Assembly: GCA_031258195.1 (NCBI GenBank)
Contig: JAIRNF010000046.1
Coordinates: forward strand, 1-42,035
Source: Prevotellaceae bacterium
Lineage (GTDB): Bacteria; Bacteroidota; Bacteroidia; Bacteroidales; UBA932
Direction of reading: 5' to 3'
Length of the DNA stretch: 42,035 bases
Part shown: one piece after another, positions 9,595 through 18,163 of the stretch
Position numbering within the stretch: the stretch's first letter is position 1
Layout: every line of letters begins with the position of its first letter
Notes under the pieces: generated by a model
Seen by the model: the letters and a program-made list of their open reading frames with translations, nothing else
The model's database searches: none
Told to the model about the DNA's origin: nothing
Program-made: the position numbers and the translations under genes

Positions 9595-10371
9595 CTATTC
9601 CAGCTCTTTTTTCAGCTGTATCCAAAACGGTAAATCACTTTTTTTACCATAAATTTCTACCACTTCAAAAATACCCTTTTGCTCTTTTATAGACAGCTGT
9701 AGTATTGCCTCCGTTAATTCCGCCATAAGCCGCTCATCCTCAAAAACCGAGCATGAACGTAAATAACGCTGCTTCTGCTCTGCATAAAATTGAGGCAGCT
9801 GAACGTAATGCAGCTCGAAACTCTTAAACCGTTTTTCGATATTATTGAGCGAACGGAATGCTATCTCGTTTGTATCAATGCCCCGAATAAGATATATCTC
9901 CGCATAACGATACGCCCCAATGTATCCAAAAGAGTCTAAGTTATCGCATACGGTTAAAATTGAAGCCAGATCGAAGGTTTGGTTCAACGAAGAAGGACTT
10001 TTTAGATCGTGTACGCGAATTGCTTCTACAATATCATCGTATAAGCGGAGGTGTATATCAGGGTTTGATGCTATGTATTCTTTAAACAGTTCCGCACTTT
10101 CGGATCCGTGCCGCTCATCAGTTATCCGGCTTAACCCGATATCGTGCAATAAAGCAGCGGCTAATAAAGCCTCGATAAAATCATCATTAAATACCCGACT
10201 TTGCTTAGAAGCATGGATTAACAGCCGCTTGCAGTATTCCCATACCCTTACATGATGCGTATGATCGTGCGAAGGCATATGGCAAGTACTAAACAACTGC
10301 TTACATAAGCCGTAAAACGTGCCATAATACTTTGCTTCCGCTGCTGCCAGTTGCTGTAAAAGATAATCCAT
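9595..10371 (-). CDS. HD-domain phosphohydrolase
   Basis: The protein is about 258 aa. The metal ligands of an HD fold are visible as H in SHDHTHHVRVW, HD in ALLHDIGLS, H in ERHGSES and a final D in TVCDNLDSFG. HD proteins hydrolyse phosphomonoesters or phosphodiesters such as nucleotides or cyclic nucleotides; the N-terminal HTHHVRV arrangement is like that of small stand-alone HD hydrolases. The substrate is unknown. I prefer the start at MDYLLQQ (10371). Two in-frame ATGs at 10387-10392 are also possible but lie at the edge of the neighbouring palindromic repeat. The C-terminal half is helical and without recognisable motifs. Confidence 0.75.
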   Translation of the reverse strand: MDYLLQQLAAAEAKYYGTFYGLCKQLFSTCHMPSHDHTHHVRVWEYCKRLLIHASKQSRVFNDDFIEALLAAALLHDIGLSRITDERHGSESAELFKEYIASNPDIHLRLYDDIVEAIRVHDLKSPSSLNQTFDLASILTVCDNLDSFGYIGAYRYAEIYLIRGIDTNEIAFRSLNNIEKRFKSFELHYVQLPQFYAEQKQRYLRSCSVFEDERLMAELTEAILQLSIKEQKGIFEVVEIYGKKSDLPFWIQLKKELE

Positions 10372-10389
10372 AGCGTTTAAACCGTACAT

Positions 10390-10466
10390 CATGTCGAACG
10401 AAATGAGGCATCTGCTAAGTAGGTGTAGCGTGTTGAATGAGCAGATGCCTCATTTCGTTCGGCATG
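10390..10466. repeat. Intergenic palindromic element, copy D
   Basis: CATGTCGAACGAAATGAGGC opens the left arm (10390-10415), and a matching right arm with one wobble-type change lies at 10441-10466. It separates the HD gene from the peptidase gene and overlaps the most upstream possible start codon of the HD gene. Confidence 0.75.
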
Positions 10467-10482
10467 ACAAGGTATAATTTCT

Positions 10483-11619
10483 TTACTTCTGTATTCTATT
10501 ATACTTTTTCATTATCGGAATAACCTTATCTAGAGGCAGTGCTTCTATAGTTTTTCCGTTTCTGCCGGTAGCTGTTTTGGCTGTAAAAAGCGAGTTGATA
10601 ATAGCCTCTTCGGTTGCCTCAATGGCAGCCATAAATAAAGGCGACATGTTATCGTTATGAACGGTCTTTACTTCCATTTCGCGCTCTTTCATCGAGTGTG
10701 GTATTCTTACCTCTTTGGCTGTTGAAAACGCTACAAAGTAGTCACCGCTACCATTTGATGCTATTCCTCCTGTTTTTCCAAGACCAAGAAACGCACGCTT
10801 CGCCAACCGTTCGAGGTTACGGCTATCAAGCGGCGCATCGGTAGCAACAATTATCATGCAAGAGCCATCTACATTATTATGCAGGTGATTGCTGAAATCG
10901 TACTTACCCAGCTCTTCGCCCACAGGCACACCGTCTATTTGCAGCACACCGCCAAAATTAGTCTGTACCAAAACACCAACGGTATAACCACCTAAACTTT
11001 CGGGGAGCTTACGCGATGCCGTACCTATTCCACCTTTAAAATCGAAGCAAATAGTTCCTGTTCCGGCACCTACGCAACCCTCTTCAACCATAGTACCGGC
11101 GTTTTCCAAAGCCTGTAGCATATGCTCTTTCTTTACATGCTGACCTCGAATATCGTTAAGCGTGCCATCGTTAGTTTCGCCAACCAGAGCGTTTACAGAA
11201 TGTACGTTTTCGTTTCCTTTTTGTTTTAGCGTATATTCGATTAAGCCGTCAATACCTGTAGATACATTCAGCGTATTGGTAAGAATGATGGGCGTTTCGA
11301 GGTTGCCCAACTCCTTTACTTGTGTACTACCTGCCAGTTTTCCAAATCCGTTAGCCGCAAAAATTGCTGCCGGAACTTTTTCCTGAAACATATTTCCTTC
11401 ATGAGGAGTAATTGCGGTAACCCCGGTTCGGATATTTTCGCCTTCAACCAGCGTTACATGACCTACTTTAACGCCTTCGACATCAGTAATGCTATTCATT
11501 TTTCCAGGCGACATAACGCCGATTTTAATGCCGTAATCACGGACTCTTTTGGTTTCTTGTGCCTGCATAACAAACGGGAATAATAATACAAGTGTTAGAA
11601 TAATTAGTTTTTTGCTCAT
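10483..11619 (-). CDS. Secreted P1-family (S58/DmpA) aminopeptidase
   Basis: The 378-aa precursor has a signal peptide (MSKKLIILTLVLLFPFVMQAQ), so it acts in the periplasm or outside. The body matches peptidase family S58 (DmpA, L-aminopeptidase/D-esterase): NSITDVEGVKVGHVTL, RTGVTAITPH, LVGETNDGTLNDIRG and GCVGAGTGTICFDFKGGIG. The autoproteolytic nucleophile is the serine in ASNGSGDYF, with G290-S291 as the expected self-cleavage site, giving large and small chains. Such enzymes remove N-terminal residues, sometimes D- or beta-amino acids. Upstream, TATCTTTA (11653-11660 on the minus strand) may be its -7 box. Confidence 0.88.
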   Translation of the reverse strand: MSKKLIILTLVLLFPFVMQAQETKRVRDYGIKIGVMSPGKMNSITDVEGVKVGHVTLVEGENIRTGVTAITPHEGNMFQEKVPAAIFAANGFGKLAGSTQVKELGNLETPIILTNTLNVSTGIDGLIEYTLKQKGNENVHSVNALVGETNDGTLNDIRGQHVKKEHMLQALENAGTMVEEGCVGAGTGTICFDFKGGIGTASRKLPESLGGYTVGVLVQTNFGGVLQIDGVPVGEELGKYDFSNHLHNNVDGSCMIIVATDAPLDSRNLERLAKRAFLGLGKTGGIASNGSGDYFVAFSTAKEVRIPHSMKEREMEVKTVHNDNMSPLFMAAIEATEEAIINSLFTAKTATGRNGKTIEALPLDKVIPIMKKYNRIQK

Positions 11620-11966
11620 TTTCTTTAGGTTTTAGGTAGAAATGAAGAGGTGTAAAGATAGCAAAAGGTATTCTACCAAAAAAGGCTGTCTAAAAAGTTT
11701 ATAACCCGTTATCCCAAACGGAACGACGAATAAACTATTTTAACCATATAGGCGATAGATTCCAATAATTTTTATTCTATGTGCCTATGCGGTTTCTTTC
11801 TGATTTGTTCCGAAAAACAATGCGTCTGTAAATCGGAGTTCTCTTTTCATTATTTGTAATAAATGGTTTGTTTAGGGCTTAAGGATAACAAAGAACAGAA
11901 AAATAGCTATTTTTACAGATTAAACATAGGTTCAGCATCTCATTGTAAATGTCAAACACATCAATA
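11620..11966. other. Divergent intergenic region
   Basis: This 347-bp region separates the minus-strand peptidase from the plus-strand lipoprotein. It is AT-rich and carries a possible minus-strand -7 box at 11653-11660. A stretch at about 11684-11700 (AAGGCTGTCTAAAAAG) resembles the end of an insertion sequence, but I find no second end. No gene or RNA is recognisable here. Confidence 0.4.
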
Positions 11967-13955
11967 ATGAAGTATTCAAAACTTATTGCATTTGCTTTAT
12001 TATCTATTCTAGTGCTTACCTCTTGCGGCACGGCATCTAAACTTGGGAAAGCCAATGCTATCTACGATGCCGGCGGATATTATAAAGCCGCCGAACTTTA
12101 CCGGAAGCTATCATCTAAGGTTGATACCGAAGAGCGCGTTATGGTAAACTTTCGATTAGGCGAGTGTTATCGTATTCTTAATAACACAGTGCCTGCCGAG
12201 AGAGCATATAACCGAGTAATTATTAATCGTAGCAACCATATCCCCGAAGCCTATCTCCGCTATGGCGAGGTGCTGCTGATGAATAAAAAATACGATGAAG
12301 CTATTCAGGCGTTTACCGAGTATAAAAGTCTTGTTCCGGACGATGACAGAGTTGATAAAGGTATAGTCTCAAGTCAGATGGCAAAAGAACAGATAGACAA
12401 AAATGCTGACTATATAATTGAAAATTTTAAAGAGATAAATTCTGCTCAAAACGACTATGCTCCGGCATTTGGTACAGCCGACCACGAAATGATTCTATAT
12501 ACATCATCTCGTAATACAGGCGGAAGGTTGAAGAAAAGACAGGCTGGGAAAAGACAAGCAGGAACGGGTCAGCGCCCCAGCTCAATTTTTTATACTATAC
12601 AAAGCCGTACAGGGTGGGAGCGTCCCAGAGTGTTGGGAGAAGGGGTTAACGGAAAGTTTGATGAAGATGGGGCTTGCTGCTTCGACGAAAGTTTCGGCGA
12701 GCTGTACTTTACAAAAAGTATTCCGGGAGCCTATAACTTTGAAGGGTGTACTATTTATGTGGCTAAGCGAGATAATAGCTACAACTGGACAGATGCCGAA
12801 CCTCTGGGTGTTAACGATAGCATTGTTATGGCACACCCCGGCATATCAAGAAACGGGCTTACGCTTTACTTTGTATCGAATATGCCCGGCGGATTTGGGG
12901 GGAACGATATCTGGAAAATGACCCGCAAAACTTCAAACGGTACATGGGAAGAGCTTATAAATTTAGGAAGCCAGATTAATACAAGGGGCGATGAGTTGTT
13001 CCCTTTCATTCGTGGTAACGGAGAGCTGTACTTTGCATCTAACGGTCATCCGGGGTATGGCGGACTTGATTTGTACAAAGCAACACCTGTAGGAGCAGGA
13101 TCGTGGGAAGTAGAAAATATGGGACCACATTTCAACTCCGAGCTGGATGATTTTGCTTTGATTTACGAAGACAATAGCGATAGAGGTTATTTCTCGTCAC
13201 GCCGTAAAGGAGGCAGAGGAGGCGATGACATTTACCGTTTCTATAAAGATATTCCGGTTATCGAATACTACGTAAACGGAATTGTGCTGAGCGAAGAAAC
13301 CAAACGACCAATTTCGGGCGTACAAGTTAAGCTTACCGGAAGTAACGGAGCTACACTTATTAAGAATACCGAGGCGAATGGACGATACGAATTTAAGCTG
13401 AATCCGAATACCGACTATATTGCTATTGCGACTGTTCCGGGTTGTTTAAACCAGAAATCGTTATTTTCAACTGTCGATTTAACCGATAGTTATACATTCC
13501 AAGATACTATGATGATGGTTTCTACGGCTAAGCCTATTGAGATTCCGAATATTTTCTACGAATATGGTAGTGCGGCATTAAATCCGGAATCGAGAGCGGC
13601 GCTTGATGAGCTGGTTGAGATTATGGTTGATAATCCGGATATTGTTGTTGAGCTGGCTGCTCATACAGATAGCCGCGGCACCGAACAAGTTAATATAGAT
13701 CTGTCTCAGCGTCGTGCCCAGGCTGTAGTGGATTATCTGATACACGAAGGGGTGGACGAAGGGCGTATGTATGCTGTTGGGTATGGATTCTCCGAACCAA
13801 AAGTTGTGGATAGAGCCATTACCGATAAATACCCGTTCTTAAGGGTAGGAGCACATTTAACAGATACGTATATCAATACTTTACGAAGCGAAGAAGAGAA
13901 AGAAATAGCACACCAGCTTAACCGTAGGACGGAGTTAGAGGTGCTGAATAGGTAA
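11967..13955 (+). CDS. PorE-like OmpA-family lipoprotein with TPR, beta-propeller and carboxypeptidase-like domains
   Basis: The 662-aa precursor has a lipoprotein signal ending in LTSC (Cys20). Next come TPR-like helices (about 25-145: AAELYRKL, ERAYNRVI, AIQAFTEYK), then a PD40/WD40-like propeller (about 160-420, with repeated LYFxSNxxGGxGGxDIW blocks), then a carboxypeptidase-regulatory beta-sandwich (about 430-510) and an OmpA peptidoglycan-binding domain (about 540-662: LAAHTDSRGTEQVNIDLSQR). This order is that of PorE of the type IX secretion system, which anchors the PorK/N ring to peptidoglycan. Other OmpA/TPR/PD40 proteins share the layout, so the T9SS link is probable, not certain. 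The ATG at 11967 is preferred over 11949 because it starts the signal peptide. Confidence 0.78.
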   Translation: MKYSKLIAFALLSILVLTSCGTASKLGKANAIYDAGGYYKAAELYRKLSSKVDTEERVMVNFRLGECYRILNNTVPAERAYNRVIINRSNHIPEAYLRYGEVLLMNKKYDEAIQAFTEYKSLVPDDDRVDKGIVSSQMAKEQIDKNADYIIENFKEINSAQNDYAPAFGTADHEMILYTSSRNTGGRLKKRQAGKRQAGTGQRPSSIFYTIQSRTGWERPRVLGEGVNGKFDEDGACCFDESFGELYFTKSIPGAYNFEGCTIYVAKRDNSYNWTDAEPLGVNDSIVMAHPGISRNGLTLYFVSNMPGGFGGNDIWKMTRKTSNGTWEELINLGSQINTRGDELFPFIRGNGELYFASNGHPGYGGLDLYKATPVGAGSWEVENMGPHFNSELDDFALIYEDNSDRGYFSSRRKGGRGGDDIYRFYKDIPVIEYYVNGIVLSEETKRPISGVQVKLTGSNGATLIKNTEANGRYEFKLNPNTDYIAIATVPGCLNQKSLFSTVDLTDSYTFQDTMMMVSTAKPIEIPNIFYEYGSAALNPESRAALDELVEIMVDNPDIVVELAAHTDSRGTEQVNIDLSQRRAQAVVDYLIHEGVDEGRMYAVGYGFSEPKVVDRAITDKYPFLRVGAHLTDTYINTLRSEEEKEIAHQLNRRTELEVLNR

Positions 13956-13972
13956 GAGCAAGAATAAACCTG

Positions 13973-15142
13973 ATGACATCAAGATACGATAGCCGCGGAG
14001 TTTCCGCATCAAAAGAAGACGTACATAACGCTATAAAAAATTTGGATAAGGGGCTTTTTCCAAAAGCGTTTTGTAAGATAGTGCCAGATACGCTAACCGG
14101 CGATGAGCATTACTGCCTTGCGATGCACGCCGACGGCGCGGGGACTAAGTCATCGCTAGCCTACATCTACTGGAAGGAAACAGGCGACATGTCGGTATGG
14201 AAAGGTATCGCACAAGATGCCGTTGTAATGAATCTAGACGACCTGCTTTGCGTTGGTATAACCGATAACATACTACTTTCATCTACCATAGGACGCAACA
14301 AGCAGTTGATTCCCGGCGAGGTTATTTCGGCTATAATTAACGGAACGGAAGAGCTGATAAGCGAACTTCGGGAGTTAGGTGTAAGCATTGTACTTACGGG
14401 TGGAGAAACTGCCGATGTCGGCGATTTGGTACGCACCGTAATAGTTGACAGCACCGTTACCGCACGTGCCGAACGCTCTAAAATAGTTGATAACGCTAAC
14501 ATACAGGCTGGCGACGTAATTGTTGGTTTGGCTTCGTATGGACAGGCTACCTACGAAAGAGAGTATAACGGTGGTATGGGTAGCAACGGGCTTACCTCTG
14601 CTCGTCACGATGTATTTGCGCATTATTTGGCAGAAGAATACCCCGAAAGCTACGATGCCTCTATTCCTAATAGCTTGGTGTATTCTGGTACCCGCAAGTT
14701 AACAGCTATTGATAGCGAAACAGGTATGACGTATGGTAAGCTGGTGTTATCGCCAACACGTACGTATGCGCCTGTGGTAAGCGAAATCCTTGCTGCCATG
14801 CGCCCCCATATTCATGGTATGGCGCATTGCTCCGGAGGGGCACAGACCAAAGTTCTTCACTTTGTAGAGAATGTACACGTTGTAAAAGACAATCTTTTTC
14901 CCGTGCCTCCGCTCTTTCGTATAATTCAGGAGGAGTCTAAGACATCGTGGCAAGAAATGTACAAAGTTTATAATATGGGGCATCGCTTCGAAGTATATTT
15001 GAAACCTGAATATGCGCAACAAGTAGTAGACATCTCTCAACGTTATAATATCGCTGCTCAGATCGTGGGCAGAGTTGAAAAATCAACAGAAACAATCTTA
15101 ACTATTCGTAGTAATTACGGCGAGTTTAAATACGCCAAGTAA
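13973..15142 (+). CDS. purM: Phosphoribosylformylglycinamidine cyclo-ligase (AIR synthase)
   Basis: This 389-aa member of the PurM/PurL ATP-grasp-like superfamily converts FGAM to AIR in purine synthesis using ATP. Visible blocks are the N-terminal SRYDSRGVSASKEDV, the substrate loop MHADGAGTKSSLA, VVMNLDDLLCVG, the Gly-rich LTGGETADVGDLVRT and the C-terminal HGMAHCSGGAQTK. This is the long Bacteroidetes version, with an altered N-terminus compared with E. coli PurM. It starts 18 bp after the PorE-like gene and could be read from the same transcript. A hairpin terminator follows. Confidence 0.85.
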   Translation: MTSRYDSRGVSASKEDVHNAIKNLDKGLFPKAFCKIVPDTLTGDEHYCLAMHADGAGTKSSLAYIYWKETGDMSVWKGIAQDAVVMNLDDLLCVGITDNILLSSTIGRNKQLIPGEVISAIINGTEELISELRELGVSIVLTGGETADVGDLVRTVIVDSTVTARAERSKIVDNANIQAGDVIVGLASYGQATYEREYNGGMGSNGLTSARHDVFAHYLAEEYPESYDASIPNSLVYSGTRKLTAIDSETGMTYGKLVLSPTRTYAPVVSEILAAMRPHIHGMAHCSGGAQTKVLHFVENVHVVKDNLFPVPPLFRIIQEESKTSWQEMYKVYNMGHRFEVYLKPEYAQQVVDISQRYNIAAQIVGRVEKSTETILTIRSNYGEFKYAK

Positions 15143-15150
15143 GAGCATAT

Positions 15151-15186
15151 GGTCATCTGAGTCGTTTTAAGTTCAGGTGGCTTTTT
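15151..15186 (+). terminator. Terminator after purM
   Basis: GGTCATCTGA (15151-15160) pairs with TCAGGTGGCT (15172-15181), with some G-T wobbles, and TTTTTC follows. Confidence 0.6.
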
Positions 15187-15218
15187 CATTAAAGTTGCAA
15201 TACAAAATATTTGTTGCT

Positions 15219-16880
15219 ATGATGGATATGAATAAACCTTTCAATAAATATATAGAAGATAGTATTAAAGAAAACTGGGAGTATTTAGCATTATCAGACT
15301 ATAATGGTTCCACTTTTCAGTATAAAGATATTGCTCGTCGTATAGAAAAGCTCCACATTATTTTTGAAGAATGCGGATTAAAAAAAGGCGATAAAGTTGC
15401 TATTTGCGGACGTAACAGCGCTAACTGGGGTATCGTGTTTTTAGCAACGCTGGCTTATGGAGCCGTTGCGGTTCCTATACTGCATGAGTTTAAAGCAGAC
15501 AGCATCCATCATGTTGTTAACCATTCCGATGCTCGTATTCTTTTCGTCGGCGATGTTGTATGGGAAAGCCTTAACGAAGGGGCAATGCCCTGGCTAGAGG
15601 CTATTATTTTAATACCGGACTTTTCTCTTTTATATGCTAGAAGCAGCAAGATAAAGCTGGCGCGTGAAAAGCTTAACGAAATGTACGGTAAAAAATATCC
15701 GAAATACTTTCGTCAAGAACATGTGCGCTATCACGAAGATAAGTTGGACGAGCTGGCGGTTATTAGCTATACCTCGGGCACAACAGGTTTTTCAAAAGGG
15801 GTAATGCTATCGTATCGAAGCCTTCGTTCCAACCTTTTATTTGCGCAAGAGGTATTTCCGGATATGAAAGCCGGCGATACGCTTGTATCTATGCTGCCAA
15901 TGGCTCATATGTATGGTTTGATGTTTGAGTTTATCTTTGAAATGTCTATGGGTGTTCATGTACATTTTTTAACACGCTTACCCAGCCCTAAAATCATTCT
16001 TGACGCATTTGCCAAGGTGAAACCCAACCTGATAATTTCGGTACCGCTTATTGTGGAAAAAATATATAAAAACCGGCTTATGCCTGTGCTAGAAAAGCCG
16101 CTGGTAAAGCTGGCGATGAAGTTGCCGATACTCGACCGGAAAATAAAGAAAAAAATATTCGCATCACTTGAAAGCGCATTTGGCGGCGAATTTTTTGAGT
16201 TGGTTGTCGGTGGCGCCGCATTTAATCGCGATGCTGAAAAATTCTTTAAAGACATAGGCTTCCGATATACCGCGGGCTATGGTATGACGGAATGCGGACC
16301 TATAATTTCTTATGCCGACTGGAGAGAGGCGCGTTTATACTCTTGCGGTAAGATAGTATCTCGTATGACAATAAAAATAGATTCGCCCGATCCTGAAAAA
16401 ATAGATGGCGAAATTTTTGTACGTGGCGATAATGTGATGCTTGGCTACTACAAGAATGACGAAGCTACAAAAGAAATGATAGACGAAGACGGCTGGCTAC
16501 ATACAGGCGATGTAGGGATTATGGATAAGGACGGCTACCTGTTTATTCGTGGTAGGAGTAAGAATATGATACTTGGTCCTTCGGGACAAAATATCTATCC
16601 CGAAGAAATAGAAGATAAAATTAATGCCGCGATGTACGTTTCGGAATCATTGGTTGTAGAGGATGACGGTAAGCTGGTAGCGTTAATTTATCCCGATTAT
16701 ACACAAACAGATGCCGATGGTTTTGCGAAGGAAGATATCCGAAAAGTTTTTGAAAAAATCCGTGTAGAGCTAAATAAAGAGCTGCCCTCGTATTGCCAAA
16801 TAGCGGCGGTGCGTCTTTATCCCGAAGAATTTGAAAAAACACCTAAAAGAAGTATTAAACGATATTTATACCAAATATAA
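15219..16880 (+). CDS. AMP-forming long-chain acyl-CoA/ACP ligase-like protein
   Basis: The protein is about 553 aa, in the ANL adenylate-forming superfamily. The phosphate-binding loop SYTSGTTGFSKGV is near residue 182. The aromatic/substrate block GYGMTECGP follows, then the hinge region DGWLHTGDVGIMDKDGYLFI and the C-terminal catalytic lysine block EKTPKRSIKRYLYQI. It would activate a fatty acid with ATP to an acyl-adenylate and transfer it to CoA or ACP. It is shorter than FadD-type ligases with extended N-termini; the chain-length preference cannot be told from the sequence. Starts at 15219, 15222 and 15228 are all ATG; the conserved part begins at NKPFNKYIED. Confidence 0.82.
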   Translation: MMDMNKPFNKYIEDSIKENWEYLALSDYNGSTFQYKDIARRIEKLHIIFEECGLKKGDKVAICGRNSANWGIVFLATLAYGAVAVPILHEFKADSIHHVVNHSDARILFVGDVVWESLNEGAMPWLEAIILIPDFSLLYARSSKIKLAREKLNEMYGKKYPKYFRQEHVRYHEDKLDELAVISYTSGTTGFSKGVMLSYRSLRSNLLFAQEVFPDMKAGDTLVSMLPMAHMYGLMFEFIFEMSMGVHVHFLTRLPSPKIILDAFAKVKPNLIISVPLIVEKIYKNRLMPVLEKPLVKLAMKLPILDRKIKKKIFASLESAFGGEFFELVVGGAAFNRDAEKFFKDIGFRYTAGYGMTECGPIISYADWREARLYSCGKIVSRMTIKIDSPDPEKIDGEIFVRGDNVMLGYYKNDEATKEMIDEDGWLHTGDVGIMDKDGYLFIRGRSKNMILGPSGQNIYPEEIEDKINAAMYVSESLVVEDDGKLVALIYPDYTQTDADGFAKEDIRKVFEKIRVELNKELPSYCQIAAVRLYPEEFEKTPKRSIKRYLYQI

Positions 16881-16883
16881 AGT

Positions 16884-16950
16884 CGTCATTCCGAGTAAAG
16901 CTAAGAATTTATCTGCGCTATCCAAGTAGATTCCTTGCTTTATTCGAAAG
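16884..16950. repeat. Degenerate intergenic palindromic element, copy E
   Basis: GTCATTCCGAGTAAAGC at 16884 resembles the left arm of copy C, and AGATTCCTTGCTTTATTCGA at 16930-16949 is a poorly matched right arm. It lies between two convergent genes. Confidence 0.5.
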
Positions 16951-16970
16951 AACTTATATGTAATACCTCT

Positions 16971-17420
16971 CTACTGGTAAGACGTAGGGCGGGCTTTAAA
17001 ATATCTATGGCAAGAGTTACAGTAGTACCGCTTCTTTTTATAAAGCGCGAGTGAATTAAGGAAGAGCATCCAAACCGAAATGAAAACGTTAGAGTGCCCC
17101 AGCGCGACAATTGTATCTTTCGATCCGCAATAAGGACAAGTTACGCCTTCGTCAACTACGGGTTCTTCTGTAGGAAATTCGCTAGCTATAATTGCGAGAA
17201 CTTCTTCAGCAGCCTTCACATCCTCTTCTCGTACCTGTAGCTTAATGCTTCCAAACTGCTGGGTATAGTTTGGATTTATGGTAACAATATTTACCGTATT
17301 TTCATCCATCAACGCACAGTCTATTCCTGCGGCTTCCAGCTTAGCTTTCATAATATTTGCCAGAACAGGATCCCCGTATGTTCCTACGGTAGCCAGCTTA
17401 ACTTTATCTTCATTTTTCAT
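16971..17420 (-). CDS. DUF2007 domain protein with C-terminal zinc ribbon
   Basis: The first 75 residues of this 149-aa protein follow the DUF2007 pattern (VGTYGDPVLANIMKAKLEAAGI, then a QFGSIKLQVREEDVKAAEEVL strand-helix), a PII-like fold thought to bind small ligands or partner proteins. Residues 94-145 hold a zinc ribbon (CPYCGSKDT ... YYCNSCHRYF) around a hydrophobic stretch (VFISVWMLFLNSLALY) that may be a membrane segment or hydrophobic hairpin. The function is unknown. It is a single gene that converges with the acyl ligase gene across a degenerate palindrome. Confidence 0.75.
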   Translation of the reverse strand: MKNEDKVKLATVGTYGDPVLANIMKAKLEAAGIDCALMDENTVNIVTINPNYTQQFGSIKLQVREEDVKAAEEVLAIIASEFPTEEPVVDEGVTCPYCGSKDTIVALGHSNVFISVWMLFLNSLALYKKKRYYCNSCHRYFKARPTSYQ

Positions 17421-17527
17421 GGAGTTCGTATTGTTCGCCGGGTAAAAATACTAAAACTATTTTCAGCAGAACGCCCTACTGTATATTTTATATATTTGCT
17501 ATAACAATATTAACTTAAATTAGAACC

Positions 17528-17985
17528 ATGAGAAATATAGTAATAGTATCGCTTCTTTTCTTTCTTCTACCTTTTAGCGAAGTTGAAGGGCAAGAAAAAG
17601 ATACGGCAATAGTACGCGATAAATACGCAAGACCATCAGAAAGGGGAGACTTGGAACTATTAGTTCGAAGGGTCTATGAGGCTTTTTAGTCTATACAACG
17701 GGTTATACTATGGAATTTAAAGCTAATCCTAGACCTATTGGGCGGAAATACGAGAGGGTGGAAAAAATCACTACACCTCCGGAAGAAAAATCTCTTCCGC
17801 TTATTCTGGGGTTTGATAAAGAAAAAAATGAATATATACCTACAGGAGGAGAAAAATTGAAGACGCCAATAAATGAAATCGAATCAATAGAGGTTGTTTA
17901 CAATCCCCAAATCGGCGCAGCATTATACGGCGCTAAAGGATTACCGTGTATTATTAAAGTGAGATTTAAAAATAAGATGGACTAG
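17528..17985 (+). pseudogene. Frameshifted secreted protein with a TonB-plug-like C-terminus
   Basis: Two reading frames appear to be one gene. The first (17528-17689, 53 aa) has a signal peptide, MRNIVIVSLLFFLLPFSEVE. The second, open from before 17710 to 17985, ends with INEIESIEVVYNPQIGAALY and GAKGLPCIIKVRF, which matches the end of a TonB-dependent receptor plug (IxxIEVLK-xxxAxxYGxxGxxGVIxI). Adding one T to the T5 run at 17683-17687 would join them as VRRVYEAF-LVYTTGYTMEFKA, giving about 152 aa. As a separate 91-aa protein the second half would have no export signal. A homopolymer sequencing error is an alternative to true decay. The function is unknown; there is no barrel downstream. 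Confidence 0.5.
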
Positions 17986-18030
17986 TGCATAACAATGATG
18001 GTAAAAATTGGGCTAAAAATTTGATTTTCC

Positions 18031-18134
18031 CGTCATGTCGAACAGAGTGAGACATCTCGCCGTTTAATGCCATGCCATTTTTCAGAAGATTTAGCCTCGC
18101 TGAACTTCCGGTTCTCCCTACGGTCGAAATGACG
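18031..18134. repeat. Mosaic intergenic palindromic element, copy F
   Basis: The left part (CGTCATGTCGAACAGAGTGA at 18031) is of the A/B/D type. The right part (CTCCCTACGGTCGAAATGAC, ending about 18132) is a complement of the C type, so the two arms come from different subfamilies and pair poorly. It separates two convergent genes. Confidence 0.6.
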
Positions 18135-18163
18135 GTTGACGGATTAGGTTTTTAGCTTACCTT

